64,000 nucleotides of DNA from Parapristionchus giblindavisi (taxonomy: Eukaryota > Nematoda > Chromadorea > Rhabditida > Diplogasteridae): positions 496,001 to 560,000 of the forward strand of contig CALSFV010000255.1 in assembly GCA_943737045.1 (NCBI GenBank), in the 5' to 3' direction. Below the pieces are notes generated by a model. That model did no database searches and was not told the DNA's origin. It saw only the letters and a program-made list of their open reading frames with translations. Of this stretch, positions 21,214 to 33,031 are shown in pieces. The position numbers were made by a program, and so were the translations under genes. The number at the start of each line of letters is the position of its first letter. Position 1 is the first letter of the stretch.

Positions 21214-22886
21214 TATGATCCCTCTCTCATAGTACTCTCATCTTCTTCTTCGTATTGATTACCGTATAAGAGTAGAGATATTTACAATGATAAATATGTA
21301 TATGTCTGCATTTGGATCCTCATTGTGTTAAAGATCGATAGATATTGATTTGATTGATTGATCGATAGGAGCAAGGCATTTCTCATTCTCCGAGAAATAG
21401 AGAATAGAAGAAAGTTGGAATCAATATGAATCAACGATATCATGATGAATATAGAAAAATATGGAGCAGAATGATAAAATGTTTAGAGAATAGAGGGGTG
21501 GAGAAGGAGAGGTATTGGTAGGAGTATTGATAGATAAGAGATAATCAGTTTAAATAGATAATCTGAGATTTAGACTAAAGAGATTACAATATGCCCCTTA
21601 TAGATTTCAAAATGATTATCCTATTCAGGGTTTCTCACAATATAAGAAATAAGATATCCTATGTAATGATTTTAATAAAGCCGAGCTACCCATTTCAACA
21701 GGAGAGAGTCAATGCGAAATATAAAAAAATGAAATATGATTTAGATTTTGATATCTACAAAGTAGCAGTATTCTCATAGAAATGTAGCTATGGACAGTTG
21801 TTATCAATCACGATAATTAAACACATCGTGATCAACCTATACACGAAAAGGACAATACAAACAGTCACAGATGATGGGTACATAACAATCCTAACTCTTC
21901 TTCTCCCTCTTCCCCTCTCTCCCTCTCCTTTTCTCCCTCCGTTTCCCCCCTCTCCCTCTCCAATTCTCTCGTAAATAATACCTGATCAATCTCACTTTCC
22001 TATAGGTGTACATACTCATTCATATATCTCAATCAATACATTCTCTATTGTCCTTTTTCGATGTTATTTTATTTATCTTGCATTGAAATATAGTTCATAT
22101 TAATAAAGTTCAATATGTTCTTTGTAATCTCTCTATTTTTAATCCTACTAGGGTTCAACTTCTCGAGGTTCATCATTACTATTCATTCATCATTCTATTC
22201 TCTATCTACATTGATGTTTCTGTCTAATTGTAAGACACAAACTATAGGCTATATCTATTCTTTATTATAAATCATCTCCCAATACGTCCCACGTTTTTCC
22301 TTCTCGCTCTCCCTCTCCCTCTAACTCTCTCCCTCTCTCCTCGTCTACCTCTCCCTCTCTCTCCTTCTCCTTGTCCTCCCAATTTCTTATCAATTCTAAT
22401 CATTCCTCGTGCAGCATCCTTCTTTTTTCGTTTCAATTGGTCAAGTACATATCGTTTTATTCTCATTCTTCTTATTTTGTTTCTCCGAACCTATTAGATC
22501 TTTGCTTTAGGAAAGACCTTACTGTCTAGCTTCATTAATTTCATTTAAATAACTTTATCCATCCGATTCAGCTGGGTTTCGATTAGGGTTCTCCAAAGAG
22601 TAGAAGCTTACCTCGCGAGTTTTCCATCTGAAATTGAGTGTTTATTGCATCTAGTTCTATTTGAACAGAGTTGTGCAAAATAAGCATTCAAATTACTGTC
22701 TCCAAGTCCAGCTGATGTATGTCAATGGTAAAGGAAGAAAAAATCTTGTGCAAATGCTTTTTTTATTGCAGAGGAGTGCATATAGTAGTTTAATGCTATT
22801 GTCTTTCTACCATTTTCGTAATATATGAAAAATTAACAAAGAAAGAGAAAAAATTGTTCCATTTTATTGTGGTAGTGATCGGTGAA
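21214..22886. other. Intergenic region
   Basis: 3' flank of the lysine-rich gene and 5' flank of the nucleoside transporter. It contains CT-hexamer blocks at about 21896-21962 and 22300-22375 and is otherwise AT-rich. No exon is supported. Confidence 0.5.
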
Positions 22887-25800
22887 ATGTCGTCGTCTGA
22901 GAGAAATGATGAGTCGAATGAAGACAATAGTGATGAACATCGTTATGATATTGTTATGGATGGTCTAACACCAAATGAAGGTAGATCGTCCTTATCGAAC
23001 AATCATTTCCTATAAACGTTATTTTTTTGCTTTTTTTCAAACACTATGATTTATAGAACTTTTTGTAGATCACGGTAATCGTAATTTTTGAGTATCGTTT
23101 CTCACCAAAATTGCACCTTCTTTTCAAGTTTTCAACTGAAAATTATATGCTGTCTATAGATTTTCCATTTGAGTCTATGAAAAGAGATGTTTCTTAATGT
23201 TTCCTCTGTCGTGGTTTATTGATTGTCAAGAATCTCAATGTAAAATAAATAAATAATAAAATAATTTGAGCCATGAGTGGTGAAGCTTGGGAGTTGAAGC
23301 CTATGGAGGATTCGTCAACCTTTGAAGAATATAATAGTATTAAGTTTGATGAGGAAAAACCATGGAAGAAGTTAGTTTCATCTTTTATTGTTTATTATTT
23401 TTACACTTTTCTTTGTATTTGAGAGACATAGGAGTGAAACTAATCCTTATTCCATCATAAAGTACTTATCAGATTGTTCGCATCAGAACGTGCAAGATCG
23501 GTATATTTTTTGAAATTGTATTTGGCTGTATTATGGTATATTTTTTGTGAAGCCAAAGTGATGTCCATCGCATTTCATAAAAATGTTTTATTGAAAATCG
23601 ATAATGTGAAAATGGGGCTTTTTTCGTTAAACTTTGACGTTTAACTCGTACATACTACGAATATAATAGAATGAGGATTACTTCCCCTCCTATGTCTCTC
23701 ATGAAAATGATCTGTGAGAGATCAATCAATGTTATCTTTTGCATTGTACCGAAGAGTAATCATGTTTGTTGCATGCTTTTATGAATAATATGGCATTTCT
23801 TGTGATACAAAAAATTATCATTTGTTCAAAAAGGAATGATTTTCCTTCAAAAATTTCGTTTATGAGTCAATATCTGATTCATAAATAAATGTTTAAGATG
23901 GTTATTGTATGGAATTGGCGTTGCTATTATTATTGGATTGCATGTTTATCTCGGATTCTCCATTGCTTACTCATTTCAAGGTGCGAACTCGCTTTAATTA
24001 ATTAATTTTGAAACAATAGATTTATCTCATTGTTGATCTTGTTGAACTTGACTTTGCAATTAACTCTGAAAAAGAGCATGATCAGATATTTCTGAAAACT
24101 TTTTTTTAGTTTTAATTTCTATTCTTCAGGAGCAATATTCCCTATTGTACTTTTCTCTCTCATCTATAGCTACATTGCCCTTTGGGCCATTTATCGATTC
24201 CTATGGACACCTTTTTATGCCAAAAATGAGGAAGCAGTTGATGTGAGTAACGACCGACCGTAGATACCGTAACCTTTTTAATCAATAATAGTTACCGTAT
24301 CTATTCAGGCATTCGGGAATAGTGTGGAACGAGTATTTTTCTGGTCAAAATGGGGAATTCCGATCATTCCAACGTGAGTCTTGATTAAAATTGTAAAAAA
24401 AAAGAGAAAACACTGAAATGTATTTTTATATTGAATACTGTTCAAAAGTCACGAATGGAAAAGAAAATATCTCTTTTTTCACCTGTTTTTGTTTCTTTTT
24501 GCGATTTTTGACCACCAAATAATTGATCATGATATGATTATATTGACTTATGATCAATCACTGATAAAGGGTATGAATCAACTAATGGAATTGATCATTA
24601 TGACTTTCTTATCAGTCTGATTCAGATTGATTGGAATTCTTGTATTGGGTGGTTTCTTCGGTTGGATTATCTATGATGCATCTCATAATTCAGCCAGATT
24701 ACGATCCATGGGAGGTGGGATACTGTATCATCATAACATTATCGATTAGTTATATCATTCAGGAATGGTCATGTACATCGTACTGTGCACACTATTCTCT
24801 GCTAATCCACATCGAGTAAGTTACAGTACACATGATTTTATTGGTTTTTATATGTAAAAACATTAAATGTGTCTGAAATATTAATAAATATTTTAATTAA
24901 TTAATTAAATATTTAGATAAAATGGCGTCCTGTCATCGGTGGTGTCGTCCAACAATTTGTAATTGGACTGATAGTATTGAAATGGGTGGATGGAAGAAAT
25001 GCATTGTCATGGGTCTCAGATCAGGTATTAATAATACTTTCATAAAAATCACGAAAATATAGTATAAAATGAAAGAATACTCTACTCGTTTTACACACTC
25101 TATCACCCACATCATTGCTATTTTTCGTTTCTTTTCATTTATTTTGAACATTATTACATTGACATGTAATTTATCATGAAACATTTGACTAATACTTTTA
25201 TCTCATTACAAGCCTACGTACTGGATGACTTATCAGTCTATCCTTATCAATGAAATGATATCATTGATTGATAGGTCGTAGCATTCCTTGACTACACTAA
25301 TAATGGAACACAATTCACCTATGGATTTGCTGCTTTTCCTCCCAATATTTGCGGAATGAGTGGAGCGTTCATCTATACGGTATCTTGCACTATTTTGAAA
25401 TACTTTTTTAAATTAAAAAAATGTTTTTTAGGATTCTAATTTTTTAATTTTTTTAGAGTCTTCAAATCATAGTGTATTTCGGTGCAATAGTAAGTGTTCT
25501 CTACTATCTTGGAGTCATTGAAGCTGTACTGAAAGTGGTACGGTACTTTAATCTATTACATTTTATTGATTTTTTTGCAAGAAAAATTGATTTTGATTTT
25601 ATTCTGATTTTTTCTTTCTTTTCTCATTGATTTTTTCTCATAAAACAACCTTATTGACAATGTTACTGAAAAATGAAATTCGTGAAACATAACTGATTAT
25701 TTTTGCTATGTACTTATATGATTGATACCGCATAAGTAGATAATGCAAAAATTAAATTATATTAAAATAAAAAAAAATATTCAGATTGGTTTAACAATGC

Positions 25801-27739
25801 AATATACATTGGGGACAACAGCTGCTGAGAGTCTCAATGCTGCTGCTTGTATATTCCTTGGGCAGGTAAATACATCTTATACATATTGCATCTCATTATC
25901 ATACAATCAAAAGATCTCATAAAATCTCTTATGTACTGTTCAAAAGTTATGAAGAACTGAGACAACGTATATTTTTCCATTCTGTTTCAGTCTTTTCGTG
26001 GCCTTTGAACGCAGCATAACGCTCTTGTCAAAAATCGAAAAAAAGTTTTTCATTTTCATTTTCGCATTATTCTTTTATCGCCTTTCGGACATCACATTGA
26101 TAATCAAAAAGTTTTTTTACATTATAATTTTATTTCGGAAATATAATATTTTTTTTGTTTTTAGACAGAAGCTGCCATTCTCATCGAACCTGCTCTTCAT
26201 ACGATGACTTCTAGTGAAGTTTGTTATTTTATTTTATTTCTAAATTATTAAATTATTTTTAAATCACAAGCTACAAAAAGAACAATCCATAATATATTTG
26301 TTTCTATTTTTTTTATCTTAAAGTTCATACAAAACGTGCCTACTCTATGAGAGTTTTTACTATTTTTTCTTTTTATTAAATTGGATCTCTGTCGACGAGA
26401 GATCATTGGCCATTGAAGAGACCATTTCTCTAACCTTCAAATCATTTTCCATCTTCAGGTCCATGCAGTAATGACAGCAGGGTTTGCTTGTATCGCTGGC
26501 TCGCTCTTCTCTGCTTACATCGCATTTGGGGTACTGTATCTTGTAAATTAATCAATGATGAATCACCTACCGTAATCAGGCATGTCCATCGTATCTTCTA
26601 TCAGCATCTGTAATGTCTGCTGGTGCATCACTTGGTGTGGCCAAGTTACTGTATCCGGAGATTCAAGTATCTTCACAGAAGAGAATTCAAGATTTCAAAT
26701 TCAAGAAGATGTATGATACTACTGTATTTGTGATCTAATCAATCGATATATTCAGGGAGGAATCAAATGTACTCGAATGTATCTCTAATGGAGCTGTCCA
26801 CTCTGCAAAGTTTGTATTCGAAATCGGTCAGTTATTGATCTTTGATCTTTGATCGTCTGATCTTTGATCTTTAATCTTCTGATTTTTTATCTTTGATCTT
26901 TCAGGAGCGAATCTAATTGTCTACCTTGCTCTTCTGGCATTTATCAACTCAGCTATTGGTTATCTTGGAGGTCTTGTCGGATATCCCGAACTATCTTTCA
27001 ATGTAAGATATTATTGATTACCAGTCAATCAATATTCATTAATCACAGGAAATCCTCGGCTATTGTTTCTTCCCACTCGCTTATATGATGGGAGCCTCTG
27101 ACGATCCAGATCCAGACGTATTACGGTATCGATATGGTACGGTAGATGATCAATCGATATCAGGTCAATCTTGATGAGACGTTGAAAGTGGCTCAATTGA
27201 TGGGAATGAAGACAGTTTTGAATGAATTCATTGCATATCAGAGTCTGGCTGATATGATGAGATCTGGAACATTAAATGGAGTAAGAATTATATAATTAAC
27301 CTTAAATATCGATTAATTTAATTGATTTTGTAACGTTTAAGGCTCGAGCTCAAATGATCGCTACTTATGCATTATGTGGATTCTCTAATATATCTATGAT
27401 TGGAAGTCAATTGGGTATTCTGGGTGGAATGTCCCCACATAGAAAAGCCACATTCGCTAAGGTTTGATCTTTGAACTTTGATCTTTAATCTCTTACAGTT
27501 CCCTTTCTAGGTTGTCGTTCGAGCTCTTGTCGCCGGATCAGTTACTTGTTTCATGACAGCTTGTGTAGCCGGTAAGAGAGAGATTAAAGATCAAAGATCA
27601 AAGATCATGTTTAGGTGTATTGGTGGAAATACCAGAGTCGTGTCCCCCAACTGACAATTTGAATTGTCTAAATCTGAATGCAGTTAAAGATTATTTTGAT
27701 AATCTTAATTCAAATGATACTATGTCTGAATTCTTCTAA
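22887..27739 (+). CDS. Concentrative nucleoside transporter (SLC28/CNT family)
   Basis: Twenty-one exons join in frame to 629 aa: 22887-22980, 23271-23370, 23898-23980, 24130-24242, 24309-24373, 24626-24714, 24763-24815, 24917-25024, 25275-25379, 25457-25537, 25785-25865, 26165-26218, 26459-26530, 26580-26710, 26756-26826, 26905-27002, 27049-27117, 27164-27280, 27342-27461, 27511-27571, 27615-27739. Length fits animal CNTs. The acidic N-terminus (1-64) is followed by many membrane segments. Diagnostic motifs are ESLNAAACIFLGQTEA (about 310-327; the GQTE hairpin lines the nucleoside site), HAVMTAGFACIAGS, SAYIAFG, and GMKTVLNEFIAY (about 503-514), the CNT signature G-x-K-x3-NEF-x-A-Y. CNTs import nucleosides with Na+ or H+ at the plasma membrane. 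Caenorhabditis members are called slc-28. AATAAA overlaps the stop. The second exon has its own ATG (23273), a possible alternative start. Confidence 0.95.
23421..23703. repeat. Inverted repeat in transporter intron 2 (MITE-like)
   Basis: GAGAGACATAGGAGTGAAAC near 23421 pairs, with some mismatches, with TTCCCCTCCTATGTCTCTC ending near 23703, over about 35 bp and with a spacer of about 200 bp. No clear target duplication is seen. Confidence 0.5.
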
Positions 27740-30243
27740 ATAAATTGTTATACGAGTACTTCCTCCCTCTCAGTGAATCTCCATCAATTCTGTGATATTA
27801 TTGATTATTTCTAGTCATTTTCTTAGTTATTGATTACTTAGAATGTATATTGATTAGATTCTACCTCATTTCAATCAGAGATAAACTTCTTTCTTTCACC
27901 TTTCTTCGTTGTGATCTACTGGACACCATCTACTTCTTGACACTCGATTGATAAATGGGAGGTCATTGTAAGGATTTTCTGCTTCTCCTCGTGGGAACGT
28001 ATGCAAAAAGTGTGAGAAATACCGCCTGTTGCACCAATTAATGCGGCGGTGTCACTCACTTCTGACTATTTTAAATTTAAAAATAAATGACTTTCAAAAT
28101 AGAGAATTTTAATAGATTTTTGAAAAAAATGAAAAGAAATTCAAAAAGCGCGCGTTCAAATAGCATACTGTAATCGAGATCGCACGATTGATTGATTTAG
28201 CTAATGGGAATTTTTTTCGAAAGGCCTTTTGAACAGAACTGCATTTTCATCTTTTTGCTCGTTTATTTTAATTATTCCAATTGTTAATTATACATTTTAA
28301 TGGTATTCTTCCATTATTCATCGTATTCTTTCTCTCATAAGCCATATTCATGCGACCCCTAGTGCTTCCATCTCTTTTTTATGCCTCTTTCGTTTTTAGG
28401 GTGGATTATCTTGTCGAAAAAAACGTGCATAAGCTTTATGCCATGCACTAACTCCTCTCTTTTCTTCTTTCATTCATCCATCGTTCTTTCTTTATTTCTT
28501 TTCAACTCAAATATCTAATTAAGTCGTTCTTCCTCGTCTGACAATGTGTTTCGTATGTCTTCAATGATGTCCATCCAAAGTGTTTCTATTACAAAAACTA
28601 TTGAATGAGACGTGGAATATGTTACAATGGAACATATTCGTTCCCTTTTACAAGGAGTGACCCCAGAATCATTCCGCATGACTAAATTCGTTTGAAAGAA
28701 GAAGAAAGGGGAGTAAAGGGGATTAGAATAGGGAATGAATCCTTTGACTCTAACTCCGATCAGATAAAGAGAAGAGAATTTAGTGTGATGGAGTAGTTTG
28801 GTTGATAACGATTCCCCTCTTATAGTTAAGGTTTCTCTTTCACTATCCTTTCATCACTTGCTTCCCCATGGGAAAGGCATTGTAAATGTTTCATTTCAGT
28901 TCTTCTTCTTCTTCATTTCAATGATTACTCCCTATGGATTCTATTCATAGTACTCACTATCAGTCTGATTGTCCTTTCATTTATCCTTCCCTTGAGGGCT
29001 TTCCACTACATTCATTCATTGATAGACAACTTAAGGGGTGGTCAGTCCTCTTTATCTATTCCAACTCTTCCACTTTCAAGTATACCGACCCCTCCATAAT
29101 CATTCCATTAATGGGTGGGAGGTCTTCCATAACTTGTGAAAGAGAAGGAAGAGGCAGTTGAAGTGAGTATGGATGGATGAATGCATTGCTGTCTCCATAT
29201 CTCTCACATTGCGGCATTATGCATATCAAGATAACCGAGTGGGCCTTTGAAGGGATGAATAGCAGAATACTGGAGACTGGTTTGGATTGAATGTTGTTGC
29301 AAAAACGTGTGAAACACTCCCTGATCATCCCCTATCTGTTAATCTGTACTTGTTCGTACTTTTTAGAGGGGATTATGCTACCAGTACGGTATTCGTTGAT
29401 CACTGAAGCTAGACTGGTTGGATCAATCGATATAAGGAAGATAGATCAATCGATATTGTGTATATAATAGTATGGAATGATGATATAGGTCTATATATGG
29501 ATCGTTCACACATTGAATCTATTGGTGTGAATGCATGGAGAGGAAGGAAGAGGGTAGAAAAAGAGATGGATGGAGCCCTCCTTCCACACTTGGTCGTTTC
29601 ATGCTCCATCGAATTGTGTTGTACGGAGGAAAGGGAGAGGAAGAGAGAGAGAGAGGGACAACACCTTGAGGGATAGAGAGAATGAGTATGTATAGTATAG
29701 AGAGAGAGAGAGATAGGGGGGACGTTCGTCGTTTCTTCTTTCTTCTTACTGAACTCTTATATGATTCATTCACATATTTGTCCATTTCGTGTCTATACGA
29801 TCATATCGGGGCCATTATTGTTGCTTCATCATCATCTTTCTCTTTGACTATATGGATACGGTAGTTGTATCATTATTACGGTATGATTACCGTATCCTAT
29901 TGTGCGATATGGTTATGATGGCCGAATCATTGATTGTGTAGTAAGGGTACTGTAGCTTAGATGGTTATGGTACTTACTTTATTGATTACAGTAGCGGCAC
30001 TTGTCAGATTACTGTAGAGGGTGATCGGGATTCCATCCTCCTTTCATCATCTTCTTCTTCTCTTCTTCTTCATCATCATCTTCTAATTTCATCCTTAGTG
30101 GTCGATCTACTCGTGGACTCCAATGGGTGCACTAATCAGATTGTCATTGTTGCCAACGGACACTCTCCCTCTAGATTACCCTCTCTCCCTCTCTCTCCCC
30201 TTCCCTTTCTCTCTCTCCCTCTCTCTTTCTCTCTCTCCCTCTC

Positions 30244-30319
<76 letters not shown>

Positions 30320-31002
30320 CTCTCCCTCTCCCTCCTCTCTCTCAATATCCTTCTTCCTCTCCATTCCGTATGCAGAATGACCACTTTGCTTATTCCATTT
30401 CCTTCGTTCTTCTTCTTCTCTTCATTCTCTCTTTCAAATGTCGATGCTTTACGAAGTGATCCAGGAAAGAGTTAGACTTCTCCCTCTCCTTCTCCCCCTC
30501 TCCCTCTCCTTCTCTCCATTACTTCTTTTCCATTCAAGTCTTGATCTGTCCCTCTGTCGTCTCATTCATGTTTGTCTCTTCTAAACTCTTCTTCTTCTTC
30601 TTTTTAGCTTCGTCTCTTCTCACTCTTTCATTCATCTTCGTCTCTTGTATACAATACTAACTCAGGGTCATCATACTATTTCATTTTATATTTTGTGTTT
30701 AAAAAATTGAAATAGACTTTCCCTTCCTTTTTAATGAATACATCGCTTCGGTTTTGTTTTTTTCTTCTTCTTCTGTTTATTACTACCTTCTTCTCTTCCT
30801 CTTCTTCTTCTCTCTCCTATACTACTATATGAAAGAGTAGAGTCATGTAATAACTGTATTAACTACCGTTCCTCTTATAACTACTTTGTTGTTCTTTCCT
30901 TTCCTATCTATCCATTCATTTCATTCCCGTGTACTAATGGTGTGGAACAGCTAAGAAGTAGTTGATCCATTCATTCAATCATACAAATCTATTCTTCTTC
31001 CT

Positions 31003-31046
<44 letters not shown>

Positions 31047-31306
31047 TCCCTCTCCCTCTCCTTTTCTCTGTATGATTGATTCATAGAGAGTAATGAATAG
31101 ACAAAGTGATTAGTACTCTCCAACTCTTTAATCTGTTTGATCATCGATAATGAACACATGCAGTCATTCATTGTCTCTTTGATTGATAGAGGAAGACTAT
31201 CTGTATCTGTTGCACACTTTGTCTCTGATCTTTGATCTTTCCTCAAACCATTGATTTATCTATCGTTTAATACCTATCTGTAACGGATAGATGCCTTTAA
31301 TCATTT
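27740..31306. other. Intergenic region with CT microsatellites
   Basis: No exon is supported. It holds (CT)n/(CTCCCT)n tracts at about 30160-30345 (including a nearly pure CT run at 30255-30314) and 31000-31065, TACGGTA/TACTGTAG motifs at 29855-30015, and TTCTTCTTC runs. Serine/leucine frames here come from the microsatellites. Confidence 0.55.
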
Positions 31307-31839
31307 CACTCAGGCACACAGTCGAATGCATTTTGCAGCTAACAAAAATGCATGTAACAGCTAACTCGAATGCATTTCAGATGTCGAAAAAAATGCCTGC
31401 GCAGGCATTTTGCATGCATTTTTCTTAGCTTTTCTTAGCTTTTTCGTGGCTTTTTACCTTTTTAGTAGCATTTCTGTAGCAATTTGGAGCAATAAAATGC
31501 ATTTTTCCTGACCATTTTTATGGCTTTTCTTAGCTATTCTATGCCTTTTCTATAGCTTTTCCTGGTTACTTTTTATGAAATGCTCATTAGCTAATGCGAT
31601 TTACGTACAGAATATTGATTTATCAAATAGTGAGCATGATGAATACGTAATAATGGAACGGACGATCAATTGTAGCGAGAGGTAAGGATGATAGTCAATG
31701 AAACAAAGAAAAGGGGTGAAAAAGTTGGTAAATAGAGGTACACAGGTGAAATATATTGATGAGGAAATATAAAGGGCATTGAAATACGGAAATGGGCGGA
31801 ATGAGGTATACGACATTAACTACAACAGTTCCATTATTT

Positions 31840-32330
31840 AATCTTAACGAGTAGTAGAAGATGTCTTTTCCTTGTCTTCAGATGAACATAAAACAGCCTG
31901 CAATATTATCAATATGAAACACATTTTATGAATGATATCTCACCAGATTCAATTCACTTCTTTTCATGCATATATGATGTAGATGAGTGACGAATCAAGA
32001 ACCAGATCTTCCCTGAAACAATTAATCATTTATTATTGGGGTTATTGGAATGACATAAAACCTTGATAGGGAGAATGTGATTAATCTCGTGAGATACTTT
32101 TGATTCTCCATACAATCATTCTCTAAGATCTTCATATATTGACTGAATACTACTATTCAACTATTCATATAGTAAAGAGAACTTACAATAATTGGAGCAA
32201 ATTCCTCTTGTGTATAAGCATGTCTTCCAACAAATAAAGTTGTTCTGTGAGGAGGACGAAACTTCTTGGACCATAGGTATGTTGTCCATTATATAATCAA
32301 CACCTTCCCTATAATTATAAATATATTAAC
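31840..32330 (-). pseudogene. Coding-like exons inside the 2.16-kb element (tentative)
   Basis: On the minus strand there are splice-like signals and short open stretches, for example one encoding [20 protein letters not shown] at about 32270-32205, then GTAAGT, and an exon-like piece ending with a stop and GTGAGA near 31945. I could not find one frame through all pieces; two frames of the same exon both look protein-like. This could be a captured and decayed host gene fragment, or chance. Confidence 0.2.
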
Positions 32331-32749
32331 TCTGAATGAAAAAAATGTTTGGTATTACGTAGAACTAACTCTTGAGTATGCATTTTGTAAATTATATTCA
32401 AGTCTAACCAATTATAACATTCTTAAGCTTCAGGAATGTTCAATTGTAGCGAGTAATAAGATTGAGTAGCTTCTATCATATCATTAGTCCATACAAACCA
32501 TCTATAAGTACTATACCATTGGATATAATAATCAAAGTGAATACTCACGTTATTGATAATCCAATCAATATTCCTTATAAAATGAGCAGAATAGATCTAC
32601 CAGGTCGAAATCCTCTACTCCTCATTCCCATTCTAACTGCTCTATCATTAATCGACAATCTTTATATCCTCATTAATCGCCTGTTCTGTGATGAATGTTG
32701 TTGGATAGATGGGTTTAACTATCTGGAATCATAATTTATAGCCGCTTTA

Positions 32750-33031
32750 CTCTGGTGTTGGAATCCATGCTTGATCACGGATAATTTGAGCAATTAATGA
32801 CATGATCATGCATGGAATATGCTCGAATAATGCAAGGATTATCCGTGATAATGCATGGATTCTGGGATGTCCCGGGATTCCATGCAAGATCACGGAAAAT
32901 ACATGCATGATCACGGAAGATCCATGCATGCTCACGAATCACGGATATTCCATGCATGATCATACGTGGAATGTCGAATCATGCATGATTACAGTTGTAT
33001 CCGTGATCATGCATGGATTTCAACACCAGAG
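32750..33031. mobile_element. 282-bp CTCTGG TIR element with TA duplication
   Basis: The inverted ends are CTCTGGTGTTGGAATCCATG and its complement (GGATTTCAACACCAGAG ends at 33031), with TA at 32748-32749 and 33032-33033. The body consists of degenerate copies of a palindrome-like unit, GATCATGCATGGA / TCACGGA, repeated many times in both orientations. Confidence 0.85.

Noticed and set aside
30098..30475. Long frames rich in SLSLSL, ERERER or RGRGRG (also at 6729, 9206, 36785, 41163, 43000 and others)
   Set aside because: They are translations of (CT)n and (CTCCCT)n repeats, open on several frames and both strands, with no splice or domain support.
32750..33031. CRISPR-like array of short repeats
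   Set aside because: The units are degenerate, palindromic and without spacers, and are bounded by TIRs and a TA duplication.
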